A DNA stretch of 64,000 bases from the NCBI RefSeq assembly GCF_000292915.1, contig NC_018513.1:1302001-1366000 (forward strand), given 5' to 3'. Position numbers and translations under genes: made by a program. How positions within the stretch are numbered: the first letter of the stretch is position 1; every line of letters starts with the position of its first letter. This document shows positions 45,978 to 55,610 of this stretch, one piece after another. The notes beneath the pieces were generated by a model. The model searched no databases. It worked only from the letters and a program-made list of their open reading frames with translations, and had not been told where the DNA came from. The stretch comes from Burkholderia cepacia GG4 (GTDB lineage: Bacteria > Pseudomonadota > Gammaproteobacteria > Burkholderiales > Burkholderiaceae).

Positions 45978-47456
45978 GTGCCAGCCCAGTCGTCCGTTGC
46001 TCCTGCGATCGTGTGGTTCCGTGACGATCTGCGCGTGACCGACCAGCCCGCGCTGACGCGTGCGGTCGCGTCGGGCCGGCCGCTCGTGTGCGTGTTCGTC
46101 GACGATACCGGCGAAGGCGCCGGGCGCCCGCTCGGCGGGGCAGCGCGCTGGTGGCTGCATGGCTCGCTGGCCGCGCTCGACGCGGCGCTCGCGCGTCATG
46201 GCGGGCGCCTGCTGCTGCTGCGCGGCGATGCGCGGCGGGAAATCGAACGTGTCGCGCACGATACCGGCGCGGCGGCCGTGTACTGGAACCGGCGCTATGC
46301 GCAGCCGCAGCGCGACGCCGATGCGGCGTTGAAGGCGTCGCTGAAGGCGCGCGGCCTCGAGGTCGAGAGCAGCAACGGCAGCCTGCTGAACGAACCGTGG
46401 GAGGTGCTGACGGGCGCCGGCACGCCGTTCCAGGTGTTCACCGCGTACTGGCGCGCGGTGCGCCGCGATCGCACCGTCGACGCGCCGCTGCCGGAGCCCG
46501 CGCGGATCGCGTTTCATCCATGGCCGGCTGATGTGCGCGAACGCGCGCTGGCACTCGACGCGCTCGCGTTGCGCCCGCACGCGCCGGACTGGGCGGGCGG
46601 CCTGCGCGACGCATGGCCGACGCCCGACGAAGCCGGCGCGCACGCGCGGCTCGACGCGTTTTCTGTCGAGTCACTAGCCGGCTATGCGGATACGCGCGAT
46701 CGCCCCGACCAGCCCGCAACGAGCCGGCTGTCGCCGTTCCTGCGCTTCGGCAACCTGTCGCCGCGCCAGGTGTGGCAGGCGGTGCAGGGCGCCGCGCAGG
46801 CGGACGGCGCGGCTTGTGCGGCCGGCGCCGAGAAATTCCTGAGCGAGCTCGGCTGGCGCGAATTCAGCTACACGCTGCTGTATCACTTCCCGGCGCTCGC
46901 GACCGACAGCTTTCGCGCGCAGTTCAACGCGATGCCGTGGCGCGACGATCCCGCCGCGCTGCGCGCATGGCAGCGCGGCCTGACCGGCTATCCGCTCGTC
47001 GACGCCGGGATGCGCGAACTGTGGACGACCGGCTGGATGCACAACCGCGTGCGGATGGTGGTCGCGTCGTTCCTCGTCAAGCATCTGCTGATCGACTGGC
47101 GGGCCGGCGAAGCGTGGTTCCACGACACGCTCGTCGACGCGGACCCGGCGAACAATCCGGCGAACTGGCAATGGGTGGCCGGCTGCGGCGCCGACGCCGC
47201 GCCGTATTTCCGCATCTTCAATCCGGTCATGCAGGGCCGGAAGTTCGACCCGCACGGCGCGTACGTGCGCCGCTGGGTGCCGGAGCTTGCCGGCCTCGAC
47301 GCGGCGACGATCCATGCGCCGTGGGAAGCATCGCCGGTGGAGCTCGCGGCGGCCGGCGTGCGGCTCGACATCGATTATCCGGCGCCGCTCGTCGATCACG
47401 CCGGCGCGCGCGGTCGTGCGCTCGACGCGCTGGCCGCGTTGCCCAAGCGTCACTGA
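45978..47456 (+). CDS. phrB: Deoxyribodipyrimidine photolyase (GTG start)
   Basis: A 492-residue cryptochrome/photolyase family protein that repairs cyclobutane pyrimidine dimers with blue light. The N-terminal antenna domain begins IVWFRDDLRVTDQPAL; the FAD-binding domain has LSPFLRFGNLSPRQVW, FLSELGWREFSYTLLYHFP, ELWTTGWMHNRVRMVVASFL and WVAGCGADAAPYFRIFNPV. The start GTG at 45978 (VPAQSSVAP) is chosen with CGAGG upstream, because the open frame beyond has no family similarity. The 350-bp spacer 45628-45977 upstream shows no gene. Confidence 0.93.
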   Translation: MPAQSSVAPAIVWFRDDLRVTDQPALTRAVASGRPLVCVFVDDTGEGAGRPLGGAARWWLHGSLAALDAALARHGGRLLLLRGDARREIERVAHDTGAAAVYWNRRYAQPQRDADAALKASLKARGLEVESSNGSLLNEPWEVLTGAGTPFQVFTAYWRAVRRDRTVDAPLPEPARIAFHPWPADVRERALALDALALRPHAPDWAGGLRDAWPTPDEAGAHARLDAFSVESLAGYADTRDRPDQPATSRLSPFLRFGNLSPRQVWQAVQGAAQADGAACAAGAEKFLSELGWREFSYTLLYHFPALATDSFRAQFNAMPWRDDPAALRAWQRGLTGYPLVDAGMRELWTTGWMHNRVRMVVASFLVKHLLIDWRAGEAWFHDTLVDADPANNPANWQWVAGCGADAAPYFRIFNPVMQGRKFDPHGAYVRRWVPELAGLDAATIHAPWEASPVELAAAGVRLDIDYPAPLVDHAGARGRALDALAALPKRH

Positions 47457-47517
47457 GTGCCGCTGGACGCCACTGAGCATCGCGGGACCATCCGTGCGCG
47501 CGGCACGGCTCGCCGCG

Positions 47518-47643
47518 TCAATTGCAGAACGCGGCATGCTCGAGCAGCGCGAGCGCGACGCCCGAATCGAAGTAGGTCGCGCCACACCACGCGACGAACG
47601 CGAGCACGCCGGCGGCCAGCGCGGCACGCATGACTACGCCCAT
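47518..47643 (-). CDS. 41-residue membrane micropeptide coupled to the MFS gene
   Basis: MGVVMRAALAAGVLAFVAWC followed by a short tail ending LEHAAFCN: one predicted helix with a Cys and a Trp. Its ATG (47643) lies before the MFS stop codon (47634-47636), a 10-nt overlap that suggests translational coupling; an internal ATG at 47631 is an alternative. I know no family. The coding status is uncertain. Confidence 0.4.
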   Translation of the reverse strand: MGVVMRAALAAGVLAFVAWCGATYFDSGVALALLEHAAFCN

Positions 47644-48866
47644 GCGGCCTTGCCCGGCACCGGACGCGCGATGCGCGCGTCGTCGATCGGCAGGTGCAGC
47701 AGCGCCGCCAGCACGCCGAGCGCGATCGAGCCGATCCACAGCGGCAGGTACGAATGCGTCGCGTCGTACACGAGCGCGCCGAGCCACACGCCGAAGAAAC
47801 TGCCGAGCTGGTGCCCGAAGAACACGAAGCCGAACAGCGTCGCGATGTAGCGCACGCCGAACACCTGCGAGATCACGCCGTTCGTCAGCGGCACCGTGCC
47901 GAGCCACGTGAAGCCCATCACGGCCGCGAACACGTAGACGCTCGCGGGCGACAACGGTGCCGCGACGAACGCGGCCATCGCCAGCGCGCGGACGAGGTAC
48001 AGCACGGACAGCACGTACTTGCGCCGCAGCAGGCCGCCGAGATGGCCGCACGCGTAGGTGCCGGCGACGTTGGTCAGCGCGATCAGCGCGAGCGCGACGC
48101 TGGCATGACGCGCCGGCAGGCCGTGATCGAGCAGGTACGCGGGCAGGTGGGTCGCGATGAACGCGAGCTGGAACCCGCAGGCGAAGAATCCGGCGTTCAG
48201 CAGCCAGAAGCCGCGATGCGCGAATGCTTCGCGAACCGCCGCGCCGATCGACTGGTCGGGGCCGTCCGCACGGCTCGCGGCCTGCACGGGCCGGTCGCGT
48301 ACCAGCGCGGCGAGCGGCGCGAGCAGGGCGGTGACGAGCGCCAGCGCGATGACCGCATGCTGCCAGCCGATGCCGCCGATCAGGACCTGCGCGACCGGCA
48401 CCATGCAGAACTGGCCGAGCCCGCCGATCGCGCCGGCGACACCGAGCGCCCAACCCCGCTGGTCGGCCGGAAACAGGCGGCTCAGCGCGCCGTAGATCGA
48501 CGCGAAGGCCGAGCCCGACAGCGCGATGCCGATCACGAGTCCCGCGCCGACCGTGAACACGCCGGTCGACGCCGCCAATGCCATCGTGACCAGCCCCGCC
48601 GCATACAGCAGCATGCCGGCCACGATCACGCGTACCGACCCGAAGCGGTCGGCGATCATCCCGGTGAACGGCTGCGCGATGCCCCAGATCAGGTTCTGCA
48701 GCGCGAGCGCGAGGCCGAATGCTTCGCGCGACCAGCCGTGCTCGAGCGTAACGGGCGCGAGGAACAGCCCCTGCACGTGGCGGATGCCGAGCGCGGCGCC
48801 CATGATCAGGCCGCCTGCGAGCACCGGCAACCAGCGGCGCCGGACGTCTTGTTCGATCGGGGTCAT
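47634..48866 (-). CDS. MFS transporter
   Basis: A 410-residue twelve-helix carrier of the major facilitator superfamily. The start MTPIEQDVRRRWLPVLAGGL is followed by GAALGIRHVQGLFLAPVTLE and GMIADRFGSVRVIVAGMLL (the loop 2-3 signature). It resembles the OFA/monocarboxylate-like group, for example GFTWLGTVPLTNGVISQVFG and GHQLGSFFGVWLGAL. The substrate is unknown. A LysR gene lies 286 bp upstream on the same strand. Confidence 0.88.
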   Translation of the reverse strand: MTPIEQDVRRRWLPVLAGGLIMGAALGIRHVQGLFLAPVTLEHGWSREAFGLALALQNLIWGIAQPFTGMIADRFGSVRVIVAGMLLYAAGLVTMALAASTGVFTVGAGLVIGIALSGSAFASIYGALSRLFPADQRGWALGVAGAIGGLGQFCMVPVAQVLIGGIGWQHAVIALALVTALLAPLAALVRDRPVQAASRADGPDQSIGAAVREAFAHRGFWLLNAGFFACGFQLAFIATHLPAYLLDHGLPARHASVALALIALTNVAGTYACGHLGGLLRRKYVLSVLYLVRALAMAAFVAAPLSPASVYVFAAVMGFTWLGTVPLTNGVISQVFGVRYIATLFGFVFFGHQLGSFFGVWLGALVYDATHSYLPLWIGSIALGVLAALLHLPIDDARIARPVPGKAAWA

Positions 48867-49152
48867 GCGGGTCTCCGGATGAATGCGTGCGGCGCGACGG
48901 CCGCGTTCGATCCGATTAGACGATCCGGCCCGGCGTCGCTCAAGCGATCATTCGGTCGGGTTCGCATGCCTGGAGGGAATGCGATGCGGGCCGGGTGGGC
49001 GGCGCCTTTGCCGCGCATGCAGCCAGCGTGTCGGGGGAGGCGTGGGAGGCGGGGCGTGGCTGAACCCGGGCGGCGGCCCATCGGTTGCCGGGGCGCGATC
49101 CAGTGCGCAACGCTGCCCAGGTACGGGCCCGGTGCGGAAAGCCGGTTCGGGC

Positions 49153-50094
49153 TTACGGCTGCGTCGCGTCGTATGCGTGCATTGCCGCGTCGCACTCGGC
49201 CGCTTCCGCGAGAATCCAGTCGCGCACGTCGGCGACTTCGCGCCGCGGTGCCGGATCGTGCCGGAACAGCCAGTAACCGTAGGCGTCCGACAACGCCTGC
49301 GAGTGCGGGCCGAGCACCGCCAGCCGGCCGTCCGCGAGCATCGGCGCGACGAGCGCGAGCCGTCCGAGCGCGACGCCCTGGCCGGCGATCGCGGCGTGGA
49401 TCACCTGGTCGTACTGGTTGAAGCGCAGCACGCCCTTCGGGCGCGCGTCGCCAAGCCCGGCCGCGTGCAGGTGCGCACGCCACTGCAGTTGCGTTTGCGG
49501 CGGGCCGTCGAATTCGAGCAGCACGTGGTCCGCGATCGCGGCAGCGTCGGTGACGGGCCGGGAGGCCAGCGCCGGGTGCGCGACCGGCACCACGATCTCG
49601 TCGAACAGGCGCAGCGCGCCGGCCGGCGCGCGCTCGCGCGGGCAGTAGCGGATCCCGAGGTCGATGCCTTCCGCGCGCAAATCGAGTACCTTGTCGTTCG
49701 CGGCGACGCGCAAGTCGATGTCGGGCAGGCGCGCCTGCAGGCGCCCGAGTCGCGGCAGCAGCCACAGCGCGGTGACGCCGATGCTCGCGGTAATCGTGAC
49801 GGGCTGGCGCTCGCGCGCGGCGGCCAGCGATGCGACGGTGTCCTGCAGGCTGAGCAGCGCCGCATCGGCGGCACGGAACAGCCGCTCGCCTTCCGGCGTG
49901 AACGCGATCCTGCGATAGCCGCGCTGCAGCAGCGCGACGCCGAGATGCGCCTCGAGCGCATGCACCTGGCGGCTGACCGCCGACTGCGTGACGCACAGGT
50001 CCTGCGCGGCGAGCGTGATGCTCATGCGGCGGCCGACGGCGACGAAGCCGCGCACGAGGTCCAGCGACGGGAGACGGACGAGCGGCGTTGACAT
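49153..50094 (-). CDS. LysR-type transcriptional regulator (GcvA-like)
   Basis: A 313-residue regulator. The N-terminal helix-turn-helix includes SITLAAQDLCVTQSAVSRQV and HALEAHLGVALLQRGYR, as in the GcvA subgroup. The ligand domain (about 90-300) contains GIRYCPRERAPAGALRLFDE and GQGVALGRLALVAPMLADGRL. It may regulate the MFS gene downstream or the divergent alpha/beta hydrolase gene, 119 bp apart. 48867-49152 has no gene. Confidence 0.9.
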   Translation of the reverse strand: MSTPLVRLPSLDLVRGFVAVGRRMSITLAAQDLCVTQSAVSRQVHALEAHLGVALLQRGYRRIAFTPEGERLFRAADAALLSLQDTVASLAAARERQPVTITASIGVTALWLLPRLGRLQARLPDIDLRVAANDKVLDLRAEGIDLGIRYCPRERAPAGALRLFDEIVVPVAHPALASRPVTDAAAIADHVLLEFDGPPQTQLQWRAHLHAAGLGDARPKGVLRFNQYDQVIHAAIAGQGVALGRLALVAPMLADGRLAVLGPHSQALSDAYGYWLFRHDPAPRREVADVRDWILAEAAECDAAMHAYDATQP

Positions 50095-50213
50095 GCGTAG
50101 GGCTCATGCGAACGGAGCAGCAAGATTGGTTGAGAACGCGGAGCGCGTCAAGTTCAATGGAGGCTGGCCGAGCGGGCGGGCGCCGTGTCATGCGGCGCCG
50201 CACAGGAGACAGG

Positions 50214-51278
50214 ATGACGATTTCGAACGAAGCAGGCGGGGCCGCGCGTGATGCGCGAGCGCCGGATCACGCGGCCGGTCGCACGACCGGCACGCTGCCG
50301 CCCGAACCCGTGACGCTGATCGCGGCCGACGGTTATGCGCTGCGCGGCTACGTATGGCGGCATCGCGGCGGCGCCGCCGCACGGCCGGTGACGGTCGTCA
50401 ATTGCGCGACGTCGGTGCGCTGCGACTATTACTTCCGTTTTGCGGCCTGGCTGTTCGCGCAGGGGCGCGACGTGCTCGTCTACGACTATCGCGGGATCGG
50501 CGGGTCGCGCCCCGCGCGGCTCGCGAAGCTGCGCGCGAACTGGCTCGACTGGGGGCGGCTCGATTGCGAGGCCGCGCTGCACTACGCGCGCGATGCGTTC
50601 CCCGGCCAGCCGCTCGACGTCGTCGCGCACAGCATCGGCGGCTGCGTGCTCGGGCTCGCGGCGTCGAACGCGTACGTGCGCCATGTGGTGACCGTTGGCG
50701 CGCAGTATGCGTACTGGCGCGACTATCGGCCGGAAGAGCGGCGGCGCATGTGGTGGAAGTGGCACGTCGCGATGCCGGCGCTCGCGGCGGTGTTCGGCTA
50801 CGTGCCCGCGAAACGGCTCGGCTGGATGGAAGACACGCCGCGCGGCGTCGCGCTGTCGTGGGTGCGCTCGCAGCCGCGCTTCGAAGACACCTATACGCGC
50901 GGTCTGCTCGCCGAAACCGCCGCGAGCCGCGCCGCGTTGCCGGCCCGCTTCGCGCAGCTGTCGGCGCCGATGCTCGCGATCGGCCTCGACGACGACGGGT
51001 TCGGCACGGTCGACGCGATCGAACGGCTGGTCGGCTACTACACGGGCAGTGACGTCACGCACCTGCGGATCGCGCCGCGCGATATCGGCGTCGACGCGAT
51101 CGGCCACTTCGCGTTCTTCCACAGCCGCTTCACCGACACGCTGTGGCCCGTCGCGCTTTACTGGCTGCAGCACGGCGCGCTGCCGGCCGATGCGCCTGGC
51201 AATGTCCAGGCGCGCCATCCGGCGCAGCGTGCGCGGCAGGCGGGAAGCGGCGTGCCGGGTGCCGTCGCGCACGGGTGA
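50214..51278 (+). CDS. Alpha/beta hydrolase
   Basis: A 354-residue serine hydrolase. The nucleophile Ser140 lies in VVAHSIGGCVLG (elbow A-H-S-I-G instead of G-x-S-x-G). VYDYRGIGGSRP is the typical oxyanion-side loop, and the C-terminal His is probable in GVDAIGHFAFFHSRF. No signal peptide, so cytoplasmic. The substrate is unknown. ATG 50214 follows AGGAGACAGG; longer starts overlap the LysR promoter region. Divergent from the LysR gene. Confidence 0.85.
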   Translation: MTISNEAGGAARDARAPDHAAGRTTGTLPPEPVTLIAADGYALRGYVWRHRGGAAARPVTVVNCATSVRCDYYFRFAAWLFAQGRDVLVYDYRGIGGSRPARLAKLRANWLDWGRLDCEAALHYARDAFPGQPLDVVAHSIGGCVLGLAASNAYVRHVVTVGAQYAYWRDYRPEERRRMWWKWHVAMPALAAVFGYVPAKRLGWMEDTPRGVALSWVRSQPRFEDTYTRGLLAETAASRAALPARFAQLSAPMLAIGLDDDGFGTVDAIERLVGYYTGSDVTHLRIAPRDIGVDAIGHFAFFHSRFTDTLWPVALYWLQHGALPADAPGNVQARHPAQRARQAGSGVPGAVAHG

Positions 51279-51426
51279 CGGCACGCCGGCACGCAGCCGT
51301 GCCGTCGCGTCGATGACGCGGCCGCGCCGGCTGCCGCTGCAGGCGGTATCGGTCGCCAGGCATCGATCCGCGGCAGTCGCGATCGATTAACATCGGACGT
51401 TTCATTCGACTGGCTGCTGCGTGCCG

Positions 51427-52179
51427 ATGTCCATTCCGCCCGATTCAGATTTCCTCGCCGACAGGCCCCGCGCGTGGCGCGTGGCGGCGCTCGACGTGCC
51501 GCCTGCCGCGTCGCGTGCCGGCGTGCGGGTTGCGCGCATCGACTTCGACTGGTGCGTGCCGCTCGCGTCGCCCGCCTATGCGGCCCTGAACGACGCCGAG
51601 CACGCGCGTGCCGGGCGCTATCTGCGGCACGAGGATGCGGTGCGCAGCGCCGCGACGCGCGCCGCGCTGCGCGACGTGCTCGGCGCGGCGCTCGGCATTG
51701 CGCCGAAGGAAGTCGCGATCGTCGTCGATGCATCGGGGCGTCCGTCGCTGGACCCTGCGCATCGCGCGTCGCTCGATTTCAACGTGTCGCACGCGGGCGA
51801 TCACGCGCTCATCGCGTGGGCAGGTGCGGGGCGGGTGGGCGTCGACATCGAAAGCTGCAGCCGGTCGACCGACTGGCGCGCGCTGACGAGCGAGGTGTGC
51901 ACGGCCGCCGAGGCCGCGTATCTCGACGGCCTGCTGCCCGCCGCGCGCGCCGCAGCGTTCATGCGTGTGTGGTCCGCGAAGGAGGCGTTGCTGAAGGCGC
52001 TCGGCACCGGCATCGTCGGCGGCCTGCGCGCATTTGCGGTCGTGCCGCCGCGCGATGCGGCGACACCGGCGGCGACGATCGTCGAGCCGGCCGCGCCCGC
52101 CGCCGGCGTGGCCGCGTTCGACGCGGGCTGGCTCGACGCGGCGCCCGGCTATGCGGCGTGCGTCGCGTGGACGCGCTGA
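51427..52179 (+). CDS. 4'-phosphopantetheinyl transferase (Sfp type)
   Basis: A 250-residue enzyme that attaches the phosphopantetheine arm of CoA to carrier proteins. Sfp-type motifs are visible: FNVSHAGDHALIAW (118-131), GVDIE (138-142; Mg and CoA binding) and WSAKEALLKALG (182-193). ATG 51427 is used; GTG 51421 is an alternative. No NRPS, PKS or fatty acid synthase gene is close, so it may serve distant clusters. It converges on the ABC binding-protein gene. Confidence 0.9.
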   Translation: MSIPPDSDFLADRPRAWRVAALDVPPAASRAGVRVARIDFDWCVPLASPAYAALNDAEHARAGRYLRHEDAVRSAATRAALRDVLGAALGIAPKEVAIVVDASGRPSLDPAHRASLDFNVSHAGDHALIAWAGAGRVGVDIESCSRSTDWRALTSEVCTAAEAAYLDGLLPAARAAAFMRVWSAKEALLKALGTGIVGGLRAFAVVPPRDAATPAATIVEPAAPAAGVAAFDAGWLDAAPGYAACVAWTR

Positions 52180-52200
52180 ACCGGCGTCGACCCGCGATGC

Positions 52201-53121
52201 TCACTCGAGCGGCGCGTCGTTCGGCGCCGCATAGCGCGCCCTGATCACGTCGCTCATCGGGAACTCGAACGCGAGCCCCTTCGGCGGCACCGGCTTCATG
52301 AACCACTTGTCGTACAGCGCGTCGATCTCGCCGCTCTTCATCAACTGCGCGAGCACGCCGTCGACGAGCGCCTTGAACTGCGGATCGTCCTTGCGCAGCA
52401 TGAACCCATACGCCTCCGACGATTGCGGCGTGCCGACGATCGTCCAGTCGGCCGGCTTCGCCGCGAGCTGGCGCACGCCGGCGAGCAGCACGTCGTCCAT
52501 CATGTAGGCGGCCGCGCGGCCCGATTCGAGCGTGAGGCGTCCTTCGCCGTAGTCCTTCGCGCTGATGATCTGCATGTTCATCTTCTTTTCCTCGTTCATC
52601 TTGCGCAGCAGGCGTTCGGACGTCGTGCCCTGGTTCGTCACGACCGTCTTGCCGGCGAGATCCGGGAAGTCGCGAATCCCCGAGCGCGTGCGCGTGAGCA
52701 GGCGCGTCGTCGCGACGAAGAAGGTGGTCGAGAACGCGACCTGCGCGTGACGCGCGGCGAGGTTGGTCGTCACACCGCATTCGAGATCGACGGTGCCGTT
52801 CTGCACCAGCGGGATGCGGTTCTGCGACGTGACCGGGATGAAGCGCACCTGCAGGTCGGGCTTGCCGGTGCGCGCCTTCACGGCGGCGATCACGCGTTCG
52901 CACAGGTCCTGCGAGAAGCCGATCACCTTGCCGTTCGCGTCGACATAGGAGAACGGCACCGACGTTTCGCGATGGCCGATCGAGACCAGGTTGGCCTGGC
53001 GAATCTTCTCGAGCGTGCCGGACAGCGGCTCCGCGGCGAGCGACGCGCCGCACGCGAGCGCGCACGCGGCGACGAGCAGGCTGCGGCCGAACAGGGCGGT
53101 CAAGCGGGGCGGGATGGTCAT
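52201..53121 (-). CDS. Amino-acid ABC transporter periplasmic binding protein (family 3)
   Basis: A 306-residue precursor with signal peptide (LFGRSLLVAACALACGASLA) and a family 3 (GltI/HisJ-like) solute-binding domain: GTLEKIRQANLVSIGHRETS, GFSQDLCERVIAAVK, VDLECGVTTNLAARHAQVAF and RDDPQF-like end region. Related proteins bind glutamate/aspartate or histidine. No permease or ATPase gene is adjacent, so it is an orphan component. It diverges from hutH with HutC operator-like sites between them, which suggests a role in histidine or urocanate uptake (inference). Confidence 0.88.
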   Translation of the reverse strand: MTIPPRLTALFGRSLLVAACALACGASLAAEPLSGTLEKIRQANLVSIGHRETSVPFSYVDANGKVIGFSQDLCERVIAAVKARTGKPDLQVRFIPVTSQNRIPLVQNGTVDLECGVTTNLAARHAQVAFSTTFFVATTRLLTRTRSGIRDFPDLAGKTVVTNQGTTSERLLRKMNEEKKMNMQIISAKDYGEGRLTLESGRAAAYMMDDVLLAGVRQLAAKPADWTIVGTPQSSEAYGFMLRKDDPQFKALVDGVLAQLMKSGEIDALYDKWFMKPVPPKGLAFEFPMSDVIRARYAAPNDAPLE

Positions 53122-53163
53122 GACAGGTCTCCGTAGGCGGAAGGCAGGCAAAATGTTGATTCG

Positions 53164-53195
53164 TATGTTGCCAAAAACAAAATATTTGCAACATA
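53164..53195. promoter_or_regulatory. Inverted repeat in the binding-protein promoter
   Basis: TATGTTGC (53164-53171) and GCAACATA (53188-53195), 8-bp arms around a 16-bp AT-rich centre, 43-74 bp upstream of the ABC binding-protein start. Candidate operator for an unknown regulator. Confidence 0.5.
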
Positions 53196-53280
53196 TGTTA
53201 ATTAACGGGCTCGCCGGGCCGGTCCGGCGGGCCGCGCCGGGCATCAGGGAAACTCCCAAGTCGAAATCATGAAAAACGGG

Positions 53281-53337
53281 TTGTCTAGACAAGTTCCGAT
53301 GGCTACACTGCAATCCATCCCGAACTTGTCTAGACAG
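53281..53337. promoter_or_regulatory. Two HutC-type operators ahead of hutH
   Basis: TTGTCTAGACAA (53281-53292, perfect palindrome) and TTGTCTAGACAG (53326-53337), 45 bp apart. HutC regulators recognise TTGTATANACAA-like palindromes, so these are probable operators. The second one overlaps the ribosome site region of hutH, 11 nt before the ATG. Confidence 0.8.
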
Positions 53338-53347
53338 GATTGCTCAC

Positions 53348-54871
53348 ATGATTACGTTGACCCCCGGCCACCTGACCCTCCCGCAACTGCGCAAGATCGC
53401 TCGCGAATCCGTGCAGCTCACGCTCGACCCGGCGAGCTTCGCGAAGATCGACGCCGGCGCGAAGGCCGTCGCCGACATCGCTGCAAAGGGCGAGCCGGCA
53501 TACGGCATCAACACGGGCTTCGGCCGCCTGGCCAGCACGCACATCCCGCACGACCAGCTCGAGCTGCTGCAGAAGAACCTGGTGCTGTCGCACGCGGTCG
53601 GCGTCGGCGAGCCGATGGCGCGCTCGTCGGTGCGTCTGCTGATGGCGCTGAAGCTGTCGAGCCTCGGCCGCGGCCACTCGGGCATCCGCCGCGAGGTGAT
53701 GGACGCGCTGATCAAGCTGTTCAACGCCGACGTGCTGCCGCTGATCCCGGTGAAGGGCTCGGTCGGCGCATCGGGCGACCTCGCGCCGCTCGCGCACATG
53801 TCGGCCGTGCTGCTCGGCGTCGGTGAAGTGTTCATCCGCGGCGAGCGTGCGAGCGCGCTCGACGGTCTGCGCGTCGCGGGCCTCGCGCCGCTGACGCTGC
53901 AGGCGAAGGAAGGCCTGGCGCTGCTGAACGGCACGCAGGCATCGACGGCACTGGCACTCGACAACATGTTCGCGATCGAAGACCTGTACCGCACCGCGCT
54001 CGTCGCGGGTGCGCTGTCGGTCGACGCGGCCGCCGGCTCGGTGAAGCCGTTCGACGCGCGCATCCACGAACTGCGCGGCCATCAAGGCCAGATCGACGCG
54101 GCAGCGTCGTACCGCGACCTGCTCGAAGGCTCGCCGATCAACCAGTCGCACCGCGACTGCGACAAGGTGCAGGATCCGTACAGCCTGCGCTGCCAGCCGC
54201 AGGTGATGGGCGCGTGTCTGGACCAGATGCGCCATGCGGCCGACGTGCTGCTGGTCGAAGCGAACGCCGTGTCGGACAACCCGCTGATCTTCCCGGATAC
54301 CGGCGAAGTGCTGTCGGGCGGCAACTTCCACGCTGAACCCGTCGCGTTCGCGGCTGACAACCTCGCGCTCGCCGCGTCGGAAATCGGCGCGCTGGCCGAG
54401 CGCCGCATCGCGCTCCTGATCGACGCGACGCTGTCGGGCCTGCCCCCGTTCCTCGTGCGGGACGGCGGCGTGAACTCGGGCTTCATGATCGCCCACGTGA
54501 CGGCCGCTGCGCTGGCATCGGAAAACAAGACGCTCGCGCACCCGGCATCGGTCGACTCGCTGCCGACCTCCGCGAACCAGGAAGACCACGTGTCGATGGC
54601 GACGTTCGCCGCGCGCAAGCTCGCCGACATCGCGGACAACACGAAGCACATCCTCGCGATCGAACTGCTGGCTGCCGCCCAGGGCGTCGACCTGCGCGCG
54701 CCGTACCACACGAGCCCGAAGCTGGCGCCCGTGATGGAAACGATCCGCGACAAGGTTGCGCACTACGAGCTCGACCACTATTTCGCACCGGACATCGCGG
54801 TGATCGCGAAGCTGGTCGGCGAGCGTGCGTTCGCGAAGGTCGCGCCGTTCGCGTTCGCATCGGAACAGTAA
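53348..54871 (+). CDS. hutH: Histidine ammonia-lyase
   Basis: A 507-residue lyase that deaminates L-histidine to urocanate, the first step of histidine use. The autocatalytic MIO cofactor forms from Ala141-Ser142-Gly143 in [23 protein letters not shown] and [12 protein letters not shown] are other family segments, and [15 protein letters not shown] lies near the end. It is the first gene of the hut operon and starts 11 nt after the second HutC-type palindrome. hutC follows by 4 bp. Confidence 0.97.
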   Translation: MITLTPGHLTLPQLRKIARESVQLTLDPASFAKIDAGAKAVADIAAKGEPAYGINTGFGRLASTHIPHDQLELLQKNLVLSHAVGVGEPMARSSVRLLMALKLSSLGRGHSGIRREVMDALIKLFNADVLPLIPVKGSVGASGDLAPLAHMSAVLLGVGEVFIRGERASALDGLRVAGLAPLTLQAKEGLALLNGTQASTALALDNMFAIEDLYRTALVAGALSVDAAAGSVKPFDARIHELRGHQGQIDAAASYRDLLEGSPINQSHRDCDKVQDPYSLRCQPQVMGACLDQMRHAADVLLVEANAVSDNPLIFPDTGEVLSGGNFHAEPVAFAADNLALAASEIGALAERRIALLIDATLSGLPPFLVRDGGVNSGFMIAHVTAAALASENKTLAHPASVDSLPTSANQEDHVSMATFAARKLADIADNTKHILAIELLAAAQGVDLRAPYHTSPKLAPVMETIRDKVAHYELDHYFAPDIAVIAKLVGERAFAKVAPFAFASEQ

Positions 54872-54875
54872 GCCC

Positions 54876-55571
54876 ATGAGCGCGCCGGTCTACCAGGAGA
54901 TCAAGGATTTCATCCTGGGCCGCATTCACGCCGGCGAGTGGGCGGAGGGCGACCAGGTGCCCTCCGAGAACGAACTGGCCCGCGAGTTCAAGGTCGCGCG
55001 CATGACCGTCAACCGCGCGTTGCGCGAGTTGACGGCCGAGCAGGTGCTGACGCGCATGAAGGGCGCCGGCACCTACGTCGCGCGGCCGAAGTACGAGTCG
55101 ACGCTGGTTGCGATCCGCAGCATCTCGGAGGAGGTCGGCGCGCGTGGGCATGCGTATCACGCCAGCGTGCTCGGCCTCGAGACGATCCGCGCCGACGAGG
55201 CGCTCGCCGACGAGATGCAGATGGCCGTGCGCGCGCAGCTGTTTTATTCGCAGGTGTTGCACTTCGAGAACGACGAACCCGTCCAGCTCGAAGAACGGTG
55301 GGTGAATCCGGCGGTAGCGCCGGATTATGCCGAGCAGGACTTCACGAACACGACGCCGAACCTGTACCTGATGCGCGCGGCACCGCTGCAGCGCGTCGAG
55401 TACCGGATCGAAGCGGCGGCTCCGGCGCCCGAGCGGCGCGAGCAGTTGCGGATGGACGACGTCGAGCCGTGTCTGGTTTTACATCGGCGTACCTGGTCGC
55501 AGGGCGTCGTCGCCTCGGTGGCGAATCTGTGGCACCCCGGCAGCCGTTATCGCTTCACCGGGCATTTCTGA
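54876..55571 (+). CDS. hutC: Histidine utilisation repressor HutC
   Basis: A 231-residue GntR-family repressor of the HutC subfamily that senses urocanate. The winged helix near the N-terminus reads EIKDFILGRIHAGEWAEGDQ, VPSENELAREFKVARMTVNR and ALRELTAEQVLTRMKGAGTY. The C-terminal UTRA ligand domain follows (about 90-230), with EERWVNPAVAPDYAEQDF. It would bind the palindromes upstream of hutH and so repress its own operon. Start ATG 54876, 4 bp after hutH. Confidence 0.95.
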   Translation: MSAPVYQEIKDFILGRIHAGEWAEGDQVPSENELAREFKVARMTVNRALRELTAEQVLTRMKGAGTYVARPKYESTLVAIRSISEEVGARGHAYHASVLGLETIRADEALADEMQMAVRAQLFYSQVLHFENDEPVQLEERWVNPAVAPDYAEQDFTNTTPNLYLMRAAPLQRVEYRIEAAAPAPERREQLRMDDVEPCLVLHRRTWSQGVVASVANLWHPGSRYRFTGHF

Positions 55572-55610
55572 TTCCTAATTGATATTCACTTTCCCTCGGG
55601 AGCAGTCGTC

